Both the position numbers and the translations under genes were made by a program. A model generated the notes under the pieces. The model worked only from the letters and a program-made list of their open reading frames with translations. It searched no databases and was not told the DNA's origin. Source: Pseudoalteromonas sp. A601 (GTDB lineage: Bacteria; Pseudomonadota; Gammaproteobacteria; Enterobacterales; Alteromonadaceae). From it: a stretch of 64,000 bases of DNA. Positions within the stretch are counted from its first letter, which is position 1. The number at the start of each line of letters is the position of its first letter. Below, piece after piece: positions 39,836 through 50,201 of the stretch. The stretch covers positions 1 through 64,000 of the forward strand of contig NZ_MXQF01000003.1 of the NCBI RefSeq assembly GCF_002165575.1, read 5' to 3'.

Positions 39836-41047
39836 ATGTTAGAAAGCGCGTTTAACTGGCTTATTGAGCAGCAGCTATTAGTAACCACTTTAATTCTGAG
39901 TTTACTCATTCTAGAGCGCTATTCATTGAAATGGCTTAGTGCAAATTTTGTTTATAAATTATGGTTATTGGTGCCGCTTTCACTGCTACTGGTTAACTTA
40001 CCAGAACATTATAAGCCAATTCAAAATACGGCAATGAGTACGATGTTGATTACACCGAATCAACATATAAACAGTCACTTCAGCATTAGCTGGGTATTAC
40101 TGTATACCATGGTATTTTGCTTTTTAGCGGTAATCGCGGTTATGACACACAAGCAATTTATAAAACAGCTAAAACTGGCTCCTTTGCATAATAGGCAATT
40201 AGCTGAGCAAACCCCTAATATTGCGCTATTGCAAAGTGACACGGTAAATACACCGATGGTAATCGGCCTATTAAACACACAACTTGTACTGCCAACGGGA
40301 TATTTACAAAAAACGGACCCTGCATCTCTTGCATTGATAATCGAACACGAACAAGTCCACATAAAACGCAGAGACAACTTACTTAATATGGTGTGCTTAT
40401 TAGCCACCCTCATATTTTGGTTTAACCCAATTGCATGGCTTGGTTACATGAGCTTTCGTCGCTTACAAGAGCTCTCATGCGATGAAACCGTACTTGCGAC
40501 AAAGAATACACGCCAACGGATTTTATACAGCAAAGCCCTCATTAATTGCGCGGCTAATACCCGCACAGGTTTGATGGCCTATTCACACTATGGAGATAAA
40601 AACACCATGTTACAACGACTCAAGCAAATTAAACACAACGGTAATAGTTCATTCGTTGCCAAGGGGGCATTACTGATTTTTGCCGCAGGCATGCTCAGTA
40701 GTTTTGCCAGCGCAAAACAACCAGAAGCCAAAACAGACAAACATTCAATTTCGCCTATTATGAGAATTGAACCTGTTTACCCTATCGAGGCAGCAAAGCA
40801 AGGTATTAGTGGCTCAGTGGTTTTGAAATACGATATCAGCCCAACAGGAAAGACTGAGAACGTATCCGTTGTTAATGCAAAACCCGCAGGTGTATTTAAC
40901 CGCGAGGCAAAAAAAGCATTAATGGAATGGCAGTATAAGTCTTCAAACACAGGCTTCAAAGATGTGTTAGTGCAATTAGACTTCGCGATAGATAAGCATT
41001 ATAAATCAGAAGATCTCATTGAAAAAGTGACTGTTGCTGCTAAGTAG
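39836..41047 (+). CDS. BlaR1-type M56 membrane metallopeptidase with TonB C-terminal domain
   Basis: Membrane zinc protease predicted to relieve repression by its BlaI partner. Several N-terminal helices precede the HExxH site IIEHEQVHIKRRDNLL near residue 170 and a conserved RLQELSCDETVLA. A further helix near 285 is followed by a periplasmic TonB C-terminal domain (about 305-385: PVYPIEAAKQGISGSVVLKY, EWQYKSS). It lacks the penicillin-binding sensor of true BlaR1, so the signal is probably not a beta-lactam bound in that way. ATG 39836 has AAGGGCCC upstream. No beta-lactamase gene is near. Confidence 0.85.
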   Translation: MLESAFNWLIEQQLLVTTLILSLLILERYSLKWLSANFVYKLWLLVPLSLLLVNLPEHYKPIQNTAMSTMLITPNQHINSHFSISWVLLYTMVFCFLAVIAVMTHKQFIKQLKLAPLHNRQLAEQTPNIALLQSDTVNTPMVIGLLNTQLVLPTGYLQKTDPASLALIIEHEQVHIKRRDNLLNMVCLLATLIFWFNPIAWLGYMSFRRLQELSCDETVLATKNTRQRILYSKALINCAANTRTGLMAYSHYGDKNTMLQRLKQIKHNGNSSFVAKGALLIFAAGMLSSFASAKQPEAKTDKHSISPIMRIEPVYPIEAAKQGISGSVVLKYDISPTGKTENVSVVNAKPAGVFNREAKKALMEWQYKSSNTGFKDVLVQLDFAIDKHYKSEDLIEKVTVAAK

Positions 41048-41068
41048 GCATTCGAACCAGAAGACCCT

Positions 41069-41108
41069 AAAGCAAGCGCCTTATTTAAGCCGCTTGCTTT
41101 GGCGTTTT
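41069..41108 (+). terminator. Terminator of the BlaI-M56 operon
   Basis: A 10-bp stem AAAGCAAGCG / CGCTTGCTTT with a 12-nt loop is followed by GGCGTTTTT. It starts 22 nt after the M56 stop. The rest of the 270-nt gap is AT-rich; a second A-run-flanked dyad at 41136-41164 has no gene to serve. Confidence 0.7.
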
Positions 41109-41319
41109 TCAATTCATAAAAAATTAAATAAAAAAGCCGCCATTACTTATCAAGCAATGGCGACTAACAATAACATCAGTTTCACTATAGCTCAGTATCA
41201 CCACTTTGAAACTGTGACAAATTGTCGCAGCTGATATATTTTCATCTTACCCATTATTAGTTCGCAATCTATCTACTCTCCTGATAATTTAGCTTTCTCT
41301 TAAATACACTGTATTCATT

Positions 41320-42198
41320 ATGACTTGGATATTTTTTACTTTTTTAGCCGCCTTTATGCAGGCATGGCGAAATGCTCTGCAAAGTAAGCTCAGTACTGAT
41401 ATGAGTTTGGCGGGTGTTACCCTCTCTCGATTTATTGTAGCCAGCCCCATAGCTGCAATTTACCTTTATTCTTTGTATCAATATCAACCGGCTTCCTTTC
41501 CTAGTTTTAATCATAAATTTTGGCTTTTCATTCTTGGCGCTAGCTTTATGCAAATTTTAGCTACAGGGTTAATGGTTAAACTCTTTAAAATGAATAATTA
41601 CGCTGTCGGTGCAGGTCTTGCTAAAAGCGAGGCGCTCGTTGCAGCTATCTTAGGCGTATTATTTTTCGGCTCAACACTGAGTTTACTTGGTTGGCTTGGT
41701 GTATTTATCGGTGCAATAGCGGTGCTATTACTTAGTGGCATTGCCAAGGTTAAACAGTTTAACTTAACTACGGCATTAATCGGTTTAGCGTGCGGTAGCT
41801 GCTTTGCTTTGACATCTTTATGGGTGCGTGAAGCCAGCTTAAATTCAGGCTTACTGTTTCCACATTCGGCAGCATGGGTATTACTGTTTGTCATTGGTCT
41901 GCAAAGCTTGATATTACTCGTTTACCTACTAATTAAAGAGCCGCAAACAATTAAACAGATGTGGCACTACAAAAAAATGGTTTGTTTAGTCAGCTTTTTT
42001 AGCTGCATAGGTTCAATTGGTTGGTTTAGCGCAATGAGTTTACAGCATGTGGCGTATGTTAAAACGCTTGGTCAGGTAGAGGTATTTTTTACTATGCTAA
42101 TTGCTGTACTTTGGCTAAAACAACCTCTTAAACGCCAAGACAGCGCAGGGCTTTTATTAATTGCCATTGCGGCAATTTTAGTGATGCTGCCAGCATAA
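41320..42198 (+). CDS. EamA/DMT-family membrane transporter
   Basis: Ten-helix drug/metabolite-type transporter of the inner membrane. Two EamA repeats are visible by hydrophobicity (about residues 1-140 and 150-290). Segments such as FTFLAAFMQAWRNALQSKL, then VEVFFTMLIAVLWLKQPLKR at the end of repeat two, are family-like. 292 aa. Substrate cannot be read; members export amino acids, nucleosides or drugs. It is convergent with the SMR gene. Confidence 0.86.
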   Translation: MTWIFFTFLAAFMQAWRNALQSKLSTDMSLAGVTLSRFIVASPIAAIYLYSLYQYQPASFPSFNHKFWLFILGASFMQILATGLMVKLFKMNNYAVGAGLAKSEALVAAILGVLFFGSTLSLLGWLGVFIGAIAVLLLSGIAKVKQFNLTTALIGLACGSCFALTSLWVREASLNSGLLFPHSAAWVLLFVIGLQSLILLVYLLIKEPQTIKQMWHYKKMVCLVSFFSCIGSIGWFSAMSLQHVAYVKTLGQVEVFFTMLIAVLWLKQPLKRQDSAGLLLIAIAAILVMLPA

Positions 42199-42202
42199 AT
42201 AG

Positions 42203-42222
42203 GCGGTTATCAAAATAACCGC
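42203..42222. terminator. Bidirectional terminator between EamA and SMR genes
   Basis: A perfect 8-bp stem GCGGTTAT / ATAACCGC with loop CAAA sits in the 34-nt gap between the two convergent stop codons. T-rich sequence follows on both strands but the tracts are short. Confidence 0.6.
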
Positions 42223-42232
42223 TTATTAAGTA

Positions 42233-42550
42233 TTAATGACTAATTTTCAAAGTGATCACACCACTTATAATCATGAGTACACCCGCAATACGGCCGAATG
42301 TCGCGGCATCGTTATAAAATAAAATACCTACTAGGAATGTACCTGCGGCACCAATCCCTGTCCATACGGCATATGAAGTGCCCATAGATATATCACGCTG
42401 GGCGAGCCATAACATAAAGCCGCTAGCGACCATAAAAGCAACCGCAATACCAATCCCCAACCAGCGATTCTCGCCCTCTTGTGACATTTTCAAACCAACT
42501 GGCCAACCTATTTCAAGCAAACCCGCGATAATCAAATAAATCCACGCCAT
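42233..42550 (-). CDS. SMR-family transporter, Gdx/SugE-like
   Basis: Four-helix small multidrug-resistance protein of the inner membrane, working as an antiparallel dimer. The essential Glu is in IIAGLLEIGWPVGLKM (residue 13). Gdx-type features GLLExxWxxGLK and GTSYAVWTGIGAAGTF favour the guanidinium exporter subtype over EmrE-type drug pumps. 105 aa. Its ATG overlaps the stop of the GNAT-nitrilase gene (TAATG), implying coupled expression. No guanidine riboswitch of known form was recognised upstream. Confidence 0.85.
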   Translation of the reverse strand: MAWIYLIIAGLLEIGWPVGLKMSQEGENRWLGIGIAVAFMVASGFMLWLAQRDISMGTSYAVWTGIGAAGTFLVGILFYNDAATFGRIAGVLMIISGVITLKISH

Positions 42551-44082
42551 TAATTTTCTCTCTTTTTCAATATTACATCATACAGATCTTCACGACGATC
42601 TTTTAAGTTACGCACCGTACCTTCGCTATGAAGAATTTTCAGCTTATCCATATCCAAATCACTAAACAACAACATTTCAGTGTTTGGTGTGGCTTCGTTT
42701 AAAGTGGCATCATGCGGGAATGAGAAATCAGACGGGGTTAATACCGCTGATTGCGAATATTGTACATCTAAACTTTCTACCTCAGGTAAGTTACCAACAG
42801 AGCCTGCTATTACCACATAACACTCATTTTCAATCGCACGCGCTTGCGCACAGTGACGCACCCGTAAATAGCTATTTTTGGTATCTGTCCAAAATGGTAC
42901 AAATAGAATGTCTAATCCTTGCTTAGCTAAAATTCGCGATAACTCAGGGAACTCAACATCATAACAAATTTGAATACCAACGCGCCCTGCGTCAGTATCA
43001 AATACGGCAATTTTATCACCCCCTTGAATCACCCAGTCATTTTGCTCATGCGGTGTTATATGAATTTTACGCTGCTCATCAATTTTACCACTGCGGTGAC
43101 ACAAGTAACTCACATTATAAATTTTATCGCCTTCAGCCAGGGGCATAGAGCCAGTTATAATATTTGCATTATATTCAATCGCCATACGTGACATCGCGTC
43201 ACGGAATGTCTCTGTATATTCGGCTAAGTAACGAATTGCTTCGGTTTGATTGCTTTGTTCAGTCAACCCCATTAGAGGCGCATTAAAAAATTCAGGGAAT
43301 AGAATAAAATCACTTTTATAATCAGAAACCGTATCAACAAAGTATTCGACCTGCTTTAGCAGCTCATCAACTGACTCCACACACCGCATTTGCCACTGTA
43401 CCGCTCCAACTCGCACAATTGACTTAGTCGATTCAAGTACTGTATCAGTGGGTTCGAACATGATGTTATTCCACTCAAGCAAGGTGGCATAGCCTACTGA
43501 CTCTTGATCCTCAGGCAGATACTTTTTGAGTAACCGTTTTACTTGAAAGTCATTCGATAATTGGAAGCTCAAAATAGGGTCGTATAATTCTTTATGATCA
43601 ACCTTTTCGATGTACTGCGTCGGCGTCATCTCACTGCTATAATTGTAATAACACGGAATACGCCCCCCAGCTAAAATGGCACGTAAATTATACTGACGAC
43701 ATAGCTCTTTACGAGCATCATAAAGCCTACGCCCTAAACGCATTCCCCGGTGGGTGGATGAAATAACCACGTCTAGGCCGTATAATGCATCCCCTTCTGG
43801 ATCACTAAATACGCGATCATGGCCATCAACAATATCTTCATAAGTATGTGGATTTGAAAACCGCCCGTAATCTACTTGCACACTCAACGCAATACCGACC
43901 AAGACTCCGTCGTCAACCATACCTAATTGACCTTCAGGAAATTGATCAATTAATCTAAAAATAGTGTGAGTTGGCCATGCCCCCCCCAGATCGGGATAGG
44001 CTTGATCCATTAAGGTCTTAATTTGTGGGTACTGCTCTTTGGTTAAGTTACAAATTTCTAAATGGGTTTTTTCTGCCGACAT
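42550..44082 (-). CDS. Bifunctional GNAT acetyltransferase / carbon-nitrogen hydrolase (nitrilase family)
   Basis: Fusion protein. Residues 1-200 form a GNAT-like domain (ICNLTKEQYPQIKTLM, VVISSTHRGMRLGRRLYDAR). Residues 225-500 form a nitrilase-superfamily amidase. Its triad is Glu in FILFPEFFNAP near 266, Lys in RKIHITPHEQ near 336, and Cys in VGIQICYDVEFPE near 371. ATG 44082 has AAGGAG 8 nt upstream; the longer frame to 44130 is rejected. This fusion is a recognised architecture, but its substrate is unknown. It is translationally coupled to a Gdx-like exporter, which suggests a small nitrogenous compound is released and exported or detoxified (inference). Confidence 0.88.
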   Translation of the reverse strand: MSAEKTHLEICNLTKEQYPQIKTLMDQAYPDLGGAWPTHTIFRLIDQFPEGQLGMVDDGVLVGIALSVQVDYGRFSNPHTYEDIVDGHDRVFSDPEGDALYGLDVVISSTHRGMRLGRRLYDARKELCRQYNLRAILAGGRIPCYYNYSSEMTPTQYIEKVDHKELYDPILSFQLSNDFQVKRLLKKYLPEDQESVGYATLLEWNNIMFEPTDTVLESTKSIVRVGAVQWQMRCVESVDELLKQVEYFVDTVSDYKSDFILFPEFFNAPLMGLTEQSNQTEAIRYLAEYTETFRDAMSRMAIEYNANIITGSMPLAEGDKIYNVSYLCHRSGKIDEQRKIHITPHEQNDWVIQGGDKIAVFDTDAGRVGIQICYDVEFPELSRILAKQGLDILFVPFWTDTKNSYLRVRHCAQARAIENECYVVIAGSVGNLPEVESLDVQYSQSAVLTPSDFSFPHDATLNEATPNTEMLLFSDLDMDKLKILHSEGTVRNLKDRREDLYDVILKKREN

Positions 44083-44139
44083 ACACAACTCCTTGAGGTG
44101 CAATACATAGTTATTTTGCCTACCTGTCATTTAAACAGC

Positions 44140-44158
44140 TTATACCTACAAGGTATAA
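44140..44158. promoter_or_regulatory. Palindrome upstream of the GNAT-nitrilase gene
   Basis: TTATACCT-ACA-AGGTATAA is a perfect 8-bp inverted repeat with a 3-bp centre, 58 nt upstream of the ATG. Size and position fit a repressor operator. It contains -10-like TATAA sequences on both strands. No regulator gene is adjacent. Confidence 0.45.
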
Positions 44159-44294
44159 TTATTTGTTTTCTTATTGATACAATAGTGTAATTGAAAGGTC
44201 CTGAATAGCCGCTTATAAAAACACAGCCACTGCCCCTGTGGAACACAAAACAATGGCCGTCATTATATAAGCACTGCTAATCAATTTAATAACC

Positions 44295-46589
44295 TCAGAA
44301 CTCACGCAACTGAGGCTGAATAACAATTTGGTGATTAACAGCTTGTGGTAACAAAGGTGTTAACTTCGCTTCAATGTAATCATTAAAGCCAGCTCTATAA
44401 AACGGTGAAAGCGGATGGCCTGATTGCCCACCTGGTATAGCCATTACTGCATTCTCTAAGTGACCTGGTTGAGCAATAAAGCGCTGTGAAGCACCAAAAC
44501 TAGGGCCTTGTACTGCTGGCATAAAACTATCACCAAAACCTGGAGCTTTAGGCATATTTAATAACTTACTTAATTGAGGGATCTGCTGGGCAAAAGGATG
44601 TTCAATGGCAAGCTCATTAACTACTCCCCAGCGCCAGTTTTGCATATTACTACCAAATTTATTGGTTAAATTTGCTATCGTTTTTGTAAACGCACCTGCT
44701 AATTGCTCATCCCAACTAGTATAATCAGGACTCAACCAGCTTGTTGGTTGTTGCTTAATTAACTGCCAAACAGCCGGTTCTAAATCTCGTTTTATATACC
44801 TAAGTGAGCCAGCTTCTTGCTTAAGCCGAGTTTGCAATGGGCTAAATACTATATTAATGATTTCATCACGAAAGCCCCTTACCAAAGTATAGCCAATTGA
44901 ATCTGAGCATGCACAAGCTTGCCAATCATTAAGAACCGTTATGTATTGCTGATTAGTATCTACTTGTTTATTTAATTGGCTTAATAACAAAGTGTGCCAA
45001 GATTTTAAAAAGCGCGCTTCGTTGTCATGTTGAAGTGTATTAAAATCAGCTTCATCAAAGTGATTTTGTGCAAATAACCTATCTCGTATTTGCGCCGAAC
45101 GCGCTCCCATTGCATAACCACCGTTACCAAATCGTAGATCATCCGTAGCCGATACAACACGTGAATTCCCAGTCCATAAGCGCGCATCAGTTGGATTTTT
45201 GACACTTGGTCTAGCTGACTCATTTTGCTGCCATAATGAGGAATAATCAGCTTCACTAACAGCCAACTCACTCGGTGTTTTACGCGCAGGAATAGCTCCC
45301 ATATGCTTCCAGGCAGCATTCCCTTGGCTATCAACAACCATTAGGTTTTGCACAGGAATACCGACGTCATTGGCAAGTTCAAGGGCATCATCTACCGTTT
45401 TAGCTTGCTCTAATTGCAGCAAGTTCATATCCACTGCATAAGGCATATGAGCAACCCAGCTAAGAGCAAACTGCTTACCATTTATGTCCCGCACAGGGCC
45501 ATATTCACTCATGGTCAGTAAATATGGCTCAAAGCGCCCATCAGGTAGGGCTATTTGCTCAGTTACTTGCCACGTTTCACTGCTGCTAGTTAAAGCAACC
45601 CAATCAGCGGTATCTAAGTAACCATTAGTGAACCCCCAAGCAATATTATTATTAGTTCCAACAACTATGGCTGGCGCGCCAGGAAGAGATACCCCGGTTA
45701 CCTGATAAGCATGATCGGCATACTGATAATTAAGCTGCGCACGATACCAAATAACGGGTACTCCCATCGACAAGTGCATATCATCTGATAGTAATGCAGC
45801 ATTATTAGCGGTTAACTGATTAGTGACTGCCCAGTTATTACTTCCTCGCTCTTGGTTGGCCTCAATACGATGATAAACATAACTATGTTGAGTAGGTAGC
45901 TCTGGTATACCCTGCTCATACGCTGGTAGTTGACTGCCATCCAGTGGAGCCTGATATGGGCTGGGTTGTGTTATAAACTTCACCATATCAATACCATAAA
46001 TATCAGCAATTTGAATGAGCGCTTGATCTCGCTCAAAGGTAGCCGTTTGTAAGTCCAAGTACATACTGTATATAACTAATAAGCTATCTTCGCTACGCCA
46101 AGGCTTTTGCTTTGCCCCTGTTAATAAGTATTCAAAGCTTACAAACCCAACTTGTGCTAGGCCCTCATTTACTCCAGCGGCATAACTTTGCAATAAGGCT
46201 TGATCTTTTAATGGTAATTGCTCAACAATCGACGCACTGCGCTTACGTAGTTGATGAAAACGCATTTTTTTATCAAGCTCTAACGCTGCCTCCCCGAATA
46301 ATTCACTCAGCTCACCCGCAGCATTACGACGTAATAAATCCATTTGGAAAAAACGATCTTGGCCATGAGCAAAGCCTAGCCCATAAGCAGCATCGTTACG
46401 ATTACTTGCATTTATAACAGCTTGCCCTAGGTTATCTCGCCCAAGCCGTACCTCGTTGGTTATTGCTTGGCTGCGCCCTTTACCATCAATAGCTGGTAAG
46501 CTCAGTGACAAAATACCATAAACAATAGCTGTTGCCGCCAAACCTAAAATGAGTACAATTAAAACCAACCACTTGATGAGCCTTAGCAT
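44295..46589 (-). CDS. Penicillin acylase family N-terminal nucleophile hydrolase
   Basis: Periplasmic or membrane-tethered amidase (an N-terminal helix at residues 4-27, LIKWLVLIVLILGLAATAIV). The precursor is expected to cleave itself between the alpha chain and the beta chain, exposing Ser in RGSNNWAV near residue 249. LSDDMHLSMGVPVIWYRAQL and the C-terminal GQSGHPLSPFY also fit the family. 764 aa is normal. Relatives hydrolyse penicillin side chains or acyl-homoserine lactones; a quorum-quenching role is possible but not decided by sequence. Stands alone, with ~160 nt of non-coding DNA downstream. Confidence 0.88.
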   Translation of the reverse strand: MLRLIKWLVLIVLILGLAATAIVYGILSLSLPAIDGKGRSQAITNEVRLGRDNLGQAVINASNRNDAAYGLGFAHGQDRFFQMDLLRRNAAGELSELFGEAALELDKKMRFHQLRKRSASIVEQLPLKDQALLQSYAAGVNEGLAQVGFVSFEYLLTGAKQKPWRSEDSLLVIYSMYLDLQTATFERDQALIQIADIYGIDMVKFITQPSPYQAPLDGSQLPAYEQGIPELPTQHSYVYHRIEANQERGSNNWAVTNQLTANNAALLSDDMHLSMGVPVIWYRAQLNYQYADHAYQVTGVSLPGAPAIVVGTNNNIAWGFTNGYLDTADWVALTSSSETWQVTEQIALPDGRFEPYLLTMSEYGPVRDINGKQFALSWVAHMPYAVDMNLLQLEQAKTVDDALELANDVGIPVQNLMVVDSQGNAAWKHMGAIPARKTPSELAVSEADYSSLWQQNESARPSVKNPTDARLWTGNSRVVSATDDLRFGNGGYAMGARSAQIRDRLFAQNHFDEADFNTLQHDNEARFLKSWHTLLLSQLNKQVDTNQQYITVLNDWQACACSDSIGYTLVRGFRDEIINIVFSPLQTRLKQEAGSLRYIKRDLEPAVWQLIKQQPTSWLSPDYTSWDEQLAGAFTKTIANLTNKFGSNMQNWRWGVVNELAIEHPFAQQIPQLSKLLNMPKAPGFGDSFMPAVQGPSFGASQRFIAQPGHLENAVMAIPGGQSGHPLSPFYRAGFNDYIEAKLTPLLPQAVNHQIVIQPQLREF

Positions 46590-46850
46590 AACTAAATTCC
46601 TTAATTATTTAGTTTCTCCATAATACTCACAGATTTATGAAAAATTAATGTTATTTTGAATGAATCTTTCCATATAACCAAAAATGTTTATTCGTATTTT
46701 CAATATTATTGAAAACACTAATAAAATTCGATGATATTGATGTTGGTATTTCTCGTAGAGATTTTTATTTCCGCTAATAATTAGCTATAGTTGAAGTGCC
46801 TTATCTTAAAAGTACGTACGCCAATGCCATTGTCACCAACTAAAGACCAC
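46590..46850. promoter_or_regulatory. Divergent upstream region of the acylase and the hybrid kinase
   Basis: AT-rich stretch between divergent genes. AATATTATTGAAAACACTAATAAAATTCGATGATATTGA (split repeats of ATTGA/AATA) is seen but no clear -35/-10 pair or operator can be supported. No RNA gene is visible. Confidence 0.3.
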
Positions 46851-49800
46851 ATGCAAATATCAAAATTTAAGCTGGCGTTTTGGTTATCTCTTTTATTTAT
46901 ATTAATCACCTGCGTAGTACTCGATAGAATTAACTATAATCGGGCTAAAGAAGCTCATCGCTTACTTATTTTGTCTGAAGTGAGTAATTATAGAGCGCAG
47001 CTTGAGTCAACCTTGGTATCAAATATTCAACTTGTTCGTGGCCTTGGTGTAGCAGTAGCTGCAGAGCCAAACTTAGACCAACAACGTTTTACGCAAATTG
47101 CAAAACCTTTATTCGCTACATCTTCTGAATTACGTAACATTGGTGCAGCACCCAACATGGTTATTCGTATGACATATCCATTAAAAGGTAATGAAAAGGC
47201 TATTGGTCTGAATTTTTTAGAAAATGACAACCAGCGTGCTGACGCAATTCGTGCGCGAGATAGTAATGAAATAGTCATGGCAGGACCTCTCAAACTAATT
47301 CAAGGGGAAGAAGCTCTTATCGCCAGAGTGCCCGTTTATCTTACCAAAGACAACTCATTTTGGGGGCTCCTATCAGTTGTGCTAGATATAGAGAAAATTT
47401 ACGAAAACTCAGGCTTTAACCAATTAAAAAACGATTTTGATGTAGCTATTCAAGGACAAAATGGATTGGGAAGTAATGGCGACTTCTTCTTTGGTAATGC
47501 TGATATCCTGACACGTTCACCACTACAGTTAAATTTAACGTTTCAAGGCGGTGAGTGGGAAATATATGTGGCCCCCAAAGCTGGTTGGGCACCTCCAGCA
47601 TCAACTATTTGGCCTCTTAGGTTTGCGATTATTACTATTCTTGGACTACTGATTTGGGCATTTTTATTCTTTTTAAAAATGCTCAGCCGTCAGCAGCAAA
47701 GTGAAAAAATGCTTACCACCATGAGTAGCTTAGCCAAAATTGGCGCTTGGTCTTTTAGTCTTGATAGCAAACAAGTCTATTGGTCAGACACAACTAAAAA
47801 GATATTTAAATACCCTCTTGAACAGCAGCCTGATTGGCCAACTAATTTAAATTATTTTAAAGAGGGAGAGAGCCGAGACACAATCAAAGAGCTGGTAGAA
47901 CGAGCAATTAAATTTGGCGAAAATTATGAAGCTGAAATTGAAATAGTCGACTCGGATGGCCAGGCAATATGGGCTTTAGTACATGGTGAAGCAGAAATGC
48001 GTAATGGTCACTGCGTACGTATTTTTGGTTCTTTACAAAATATACACTCTCGTAAATGCAGTGAGCTTGAGAATAATAAAATTGCTCTACACAACGAGAC
48101 ATTAGCTTCGTTAACATCACATAAAGCAATTTTAACAGGTTATCTAAAGCAATCCAAAGACGTAATTACTCAAGCTATATGCCAAGCTTTAAAGGTTGAG
48201 CGAGCAAGTATTTGGCTATTTAATGACGATCGAGATATCTTGCAGCCATATGCTAATTACGGCAATTCTTTACCAGATGGAATAACTTTTAAGGCGTGGA
48301 AAAAGGATAAAATTAGCACCTTCTTTACTGCGATTGATAATCAGGCTGTGATCAGAGTGTCGAATGCATGCTCAAATGAACTGACGGCCCCACTTTGCGA
48401 CTCTTATCTTTCTTTATTAGAAATTGAATCCATGTTAATTGTTACTATAGTAGGAGGAAGTGGAGCCATAGGTATTGTGTGTGCTGAGCAATGTTACAAC
48501 TCTCGAGATTGGTCTCGTAATGAAGAAAGCTTTTTAATTGCCGTTGCAGCCCTCATTGGCAGCTTACACTCAAGTGAACAACGCATTGAAACCGAGCAAC
48601 AGTTGGTTGCAGCAAAAGAAGCCGCTGAGTATGCAGTAGCTGCAAAAGGTGAGTTTTTAGCGAGTATGAGCCATGAGATTCGCACACCAATGAACGGTGT
48701 ATTAGGCATGCTTAATATTGTGCAACAAACACAACTCGATCCACAACAATTACACCATATTCAACTAGCGCAATCCTCTGGTCACTCATTACTAAATATC
48801 ATTAACGATATTTTAGACTTCTCCAAAATTGAAGCTGGCAAACTAGATATTGAATATGTTGCTTTTAATTTACCTAAATTATTAGGGGAAGTTGTGGAAT
48901 CTTTTGCGCTTAAGGTTGAGCAAAACAATACAAAGCTCATTTTAGATGCAACTAGAATCAACGTAAGTGAAATTATCAGTGATCCAAATAGATTACGTCA
49001 GATTATCAATAATTTACTAGGTAATGCCGTAAAATTTACTGAAAATGGCGAAATAATTGTTATTGCTGACTTAAAAGACACCACTGATGGCACCTTCTTA
49101 CATTGTTCAATCGTTGATACGGGGATTGGCATTAACGCAGATAAACAAGCTCATTTATTTGACTCATTTACTCAAGCAGATACCTCAACTACGCGTCAAT
49201 ATGGTGGCACAGGACTAGGCTTAGCGATTGTTAAACAGCTATGTCATTTAATGAATGGTGAGGTCAACGTCACTAGTGTGCCAGAACAAGGCAGCACGTT
49301 TACTTTCTCAATCAAAGTGAAGTCACTTCTAAATCAAGAAAATAGTTTGCCTAGCCATCTGATTAATGACAAACATATATTAATTATAGATAGCTGCCCA
49401 CTAAACAGTTCGATTGCATATAAACAACTCACTGTATGGGGGGCGCAGCCGACTGTAATTAGTGATTATAACGCACTAAGCCAGCACCTAGGCACAGCTT
49501 CAGATGTGATAGACGCGATGATAGTTGACTATAGCTACCTATCAAGCGTCGGTAACGACGACTTAAATCAACTTAAGAATTACTTAAAAATCCACAAAGT
49601 AAAACTAATATTAATGGCACCGATGAGCTTTTCCCAAGAAAATGCGAACTTACCAATAGAAGCTGACTGCATTATTTTCAAACCTTTGACCCCTTCTGAT
49701 TTATTCGATTCACTGGCGAATGATAAGTTTGTAGAACAACAACAAAATAATATTCTCCCGCTAGCAGCAATCAATTCACCAAGCCCTAGTTCTTCAAGTG

Positions 49801-50183
49801 AAATAAAAATTCTACTAGTTGAAGATAACAAGGTTAACCAAGTGGTTGCCTCTGCACTTTTAAAGCAAGCAGGTATCAATTTTGATATCGCTGAAAATGG
49901 TTTAGAAGCAATTGAGACATTAAAAAATAACACTACATCGCCCTATAAATTGTTATTAATGGATTGCCAAATGCCCGAAATGGATGGCTACCAAGCAACT
50001 CAAGCCATACGCATGGGTGAAGCCGGTGAAGAATACAGAAATGTTACCATAATAGCGCTTACTGCAAACGCTATGCAGGGGGATAGAGAAAAATGCATAG
50101 CAGCAGGCATGAGTGACTACCTTACAAAGCCGCTCGACTTTAATGCTTTAAACCCCAAGTTAGAGCATTGGCTTAGCCAATAA
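46851..50183 (+). CDS. CHASE-PAS-GAF hybrid sensor histidine kinase with two receiver domains
   Basis: Large inner-membrane kinase. Order: transmembrane helix (residues 8-28), periplasmic CHASE domain (about 45-250; [20 protein letters not shown]), second helix near 257-280, PAS (about 300-400), GAF (about 420-570), HisKA with His in [13 protein letters not shown] near 608, HATPase_c with [13 protein letters not shown] near 785, a divergent receiver (about 840-940, keeping Asp in MIVDYSYL but poor elsewhere) and a good receiver with Asp in [13 protein letters not shown] near 1038. The start is uncertain: ATG 46851 puts the helix at the N-terminus, while ATG 46824 and TTG 46791 are in frame. 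yceH follows 18 nt later. Confidence 0.85.
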   Translation: MQISKFKLAFWLSLLFILITCVVLDRINYNRAKEAHRLLILSEVSNYRAQLESTLVSNIQLVRGLGVAVAAEPNLDQQRFTQIAKPLFATSSELRNIGAAPNMVIRMTYPLKGNEKAIGLNFLENDNQRADAIRARDSNEIVMAGPLKLIQGEEALIARVPVYLTKDNSFWGLLSVVLDIEKIYENSGFNQLKNDFDVAIQGQNGLGSNGDFFFGNADILTRSPLQLNLTFQGGEWEIYVAPKAGWAPPASTIWPLRFAIITILGLLIWAFLFFLKMLSRQQQSEKMLTTMSSLAKIGAWSFSLDSKQVYWSDTTKKIFKYPLEQQPDWPTNLNYFKEGESRDTIKELVERAIKFGENYEAEIEIVDSDGQAIWALVHGEAEMRNGHCVRIFGSLQNIHSRKCSELENNKIALHNETLASLTSHKAILTGYLKQSKDVITQAICQALKVERASIWLFNDDRDILQPYANYGNSLPDGITFKAWKKDKISTFFTAIDNQAVIRVSNACSNELTAPLCDSYLSLLEIESMLIVTIVGGSGAIGIVCAEQCYNSRDWSRNEESFLIAVAALIGSLHSSEQRIETEQQLVAAKEAAEYAVAAKGEFLASMSHEIRTPMNGVLGMLNIVQQTQLDPQQLHHIQLAQSSGHSLLNIINDILDFSKIEAGKLDIEYVAFNLPKLLGEVVESFALKVEQNNTKLILDATRINVSEIISDPNRLRQIINNLLGNAVKFTENGEIIVIADLKDTTDGTFLHCSIVDTGIGINADKQAHLFDSFTQADTSTTRQYGGTGLGLAIVKQLCHLMNGEVNVTSVPEQGSTFTFSIKVKSLLNQENSLPSHLINDKHILIIDSCPLNSSIAYKQLTVWGAQPTVISDYNALSQHLGTASDVIDAMIVDYSYLSSVGNDDLNQLKNYLKIHKVKLILMAPMSFSQENANLPIEADCIIFKPLTPSDLFDSLANDKFVEQQQNNILPLAAINSPSPSSSSEIKILLVEDNKVNQVVASALLKQAGINFDIAENGLEAIETLKNNTTSPYKLLLMDCQMPEMDGYQATQAIRMGEAGEEYRNVTIIALTANAMQGDREKCIAAGMSDYLTKPLDFNALNPKLEHWLSQ

Positions 50184-50201
50184 AAACAATAAGGAAAGAT
50201 A

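Noticed and set aside
39836..41047. Beta-lactam resistance operon
   Set aside because: The M56 protein has no penicillin-binding domain and there is no beta-lactamase nearby.
41136..41164. Minus-strand terminator GTCGCCATT/AATGGCGGC followed by T run
   Set aside because: It looks terminator-like on the minus strand but no minus-strand gene lies upstream of it; it may be a relic or part of the region after the M56 gene. Not supported enough to list.
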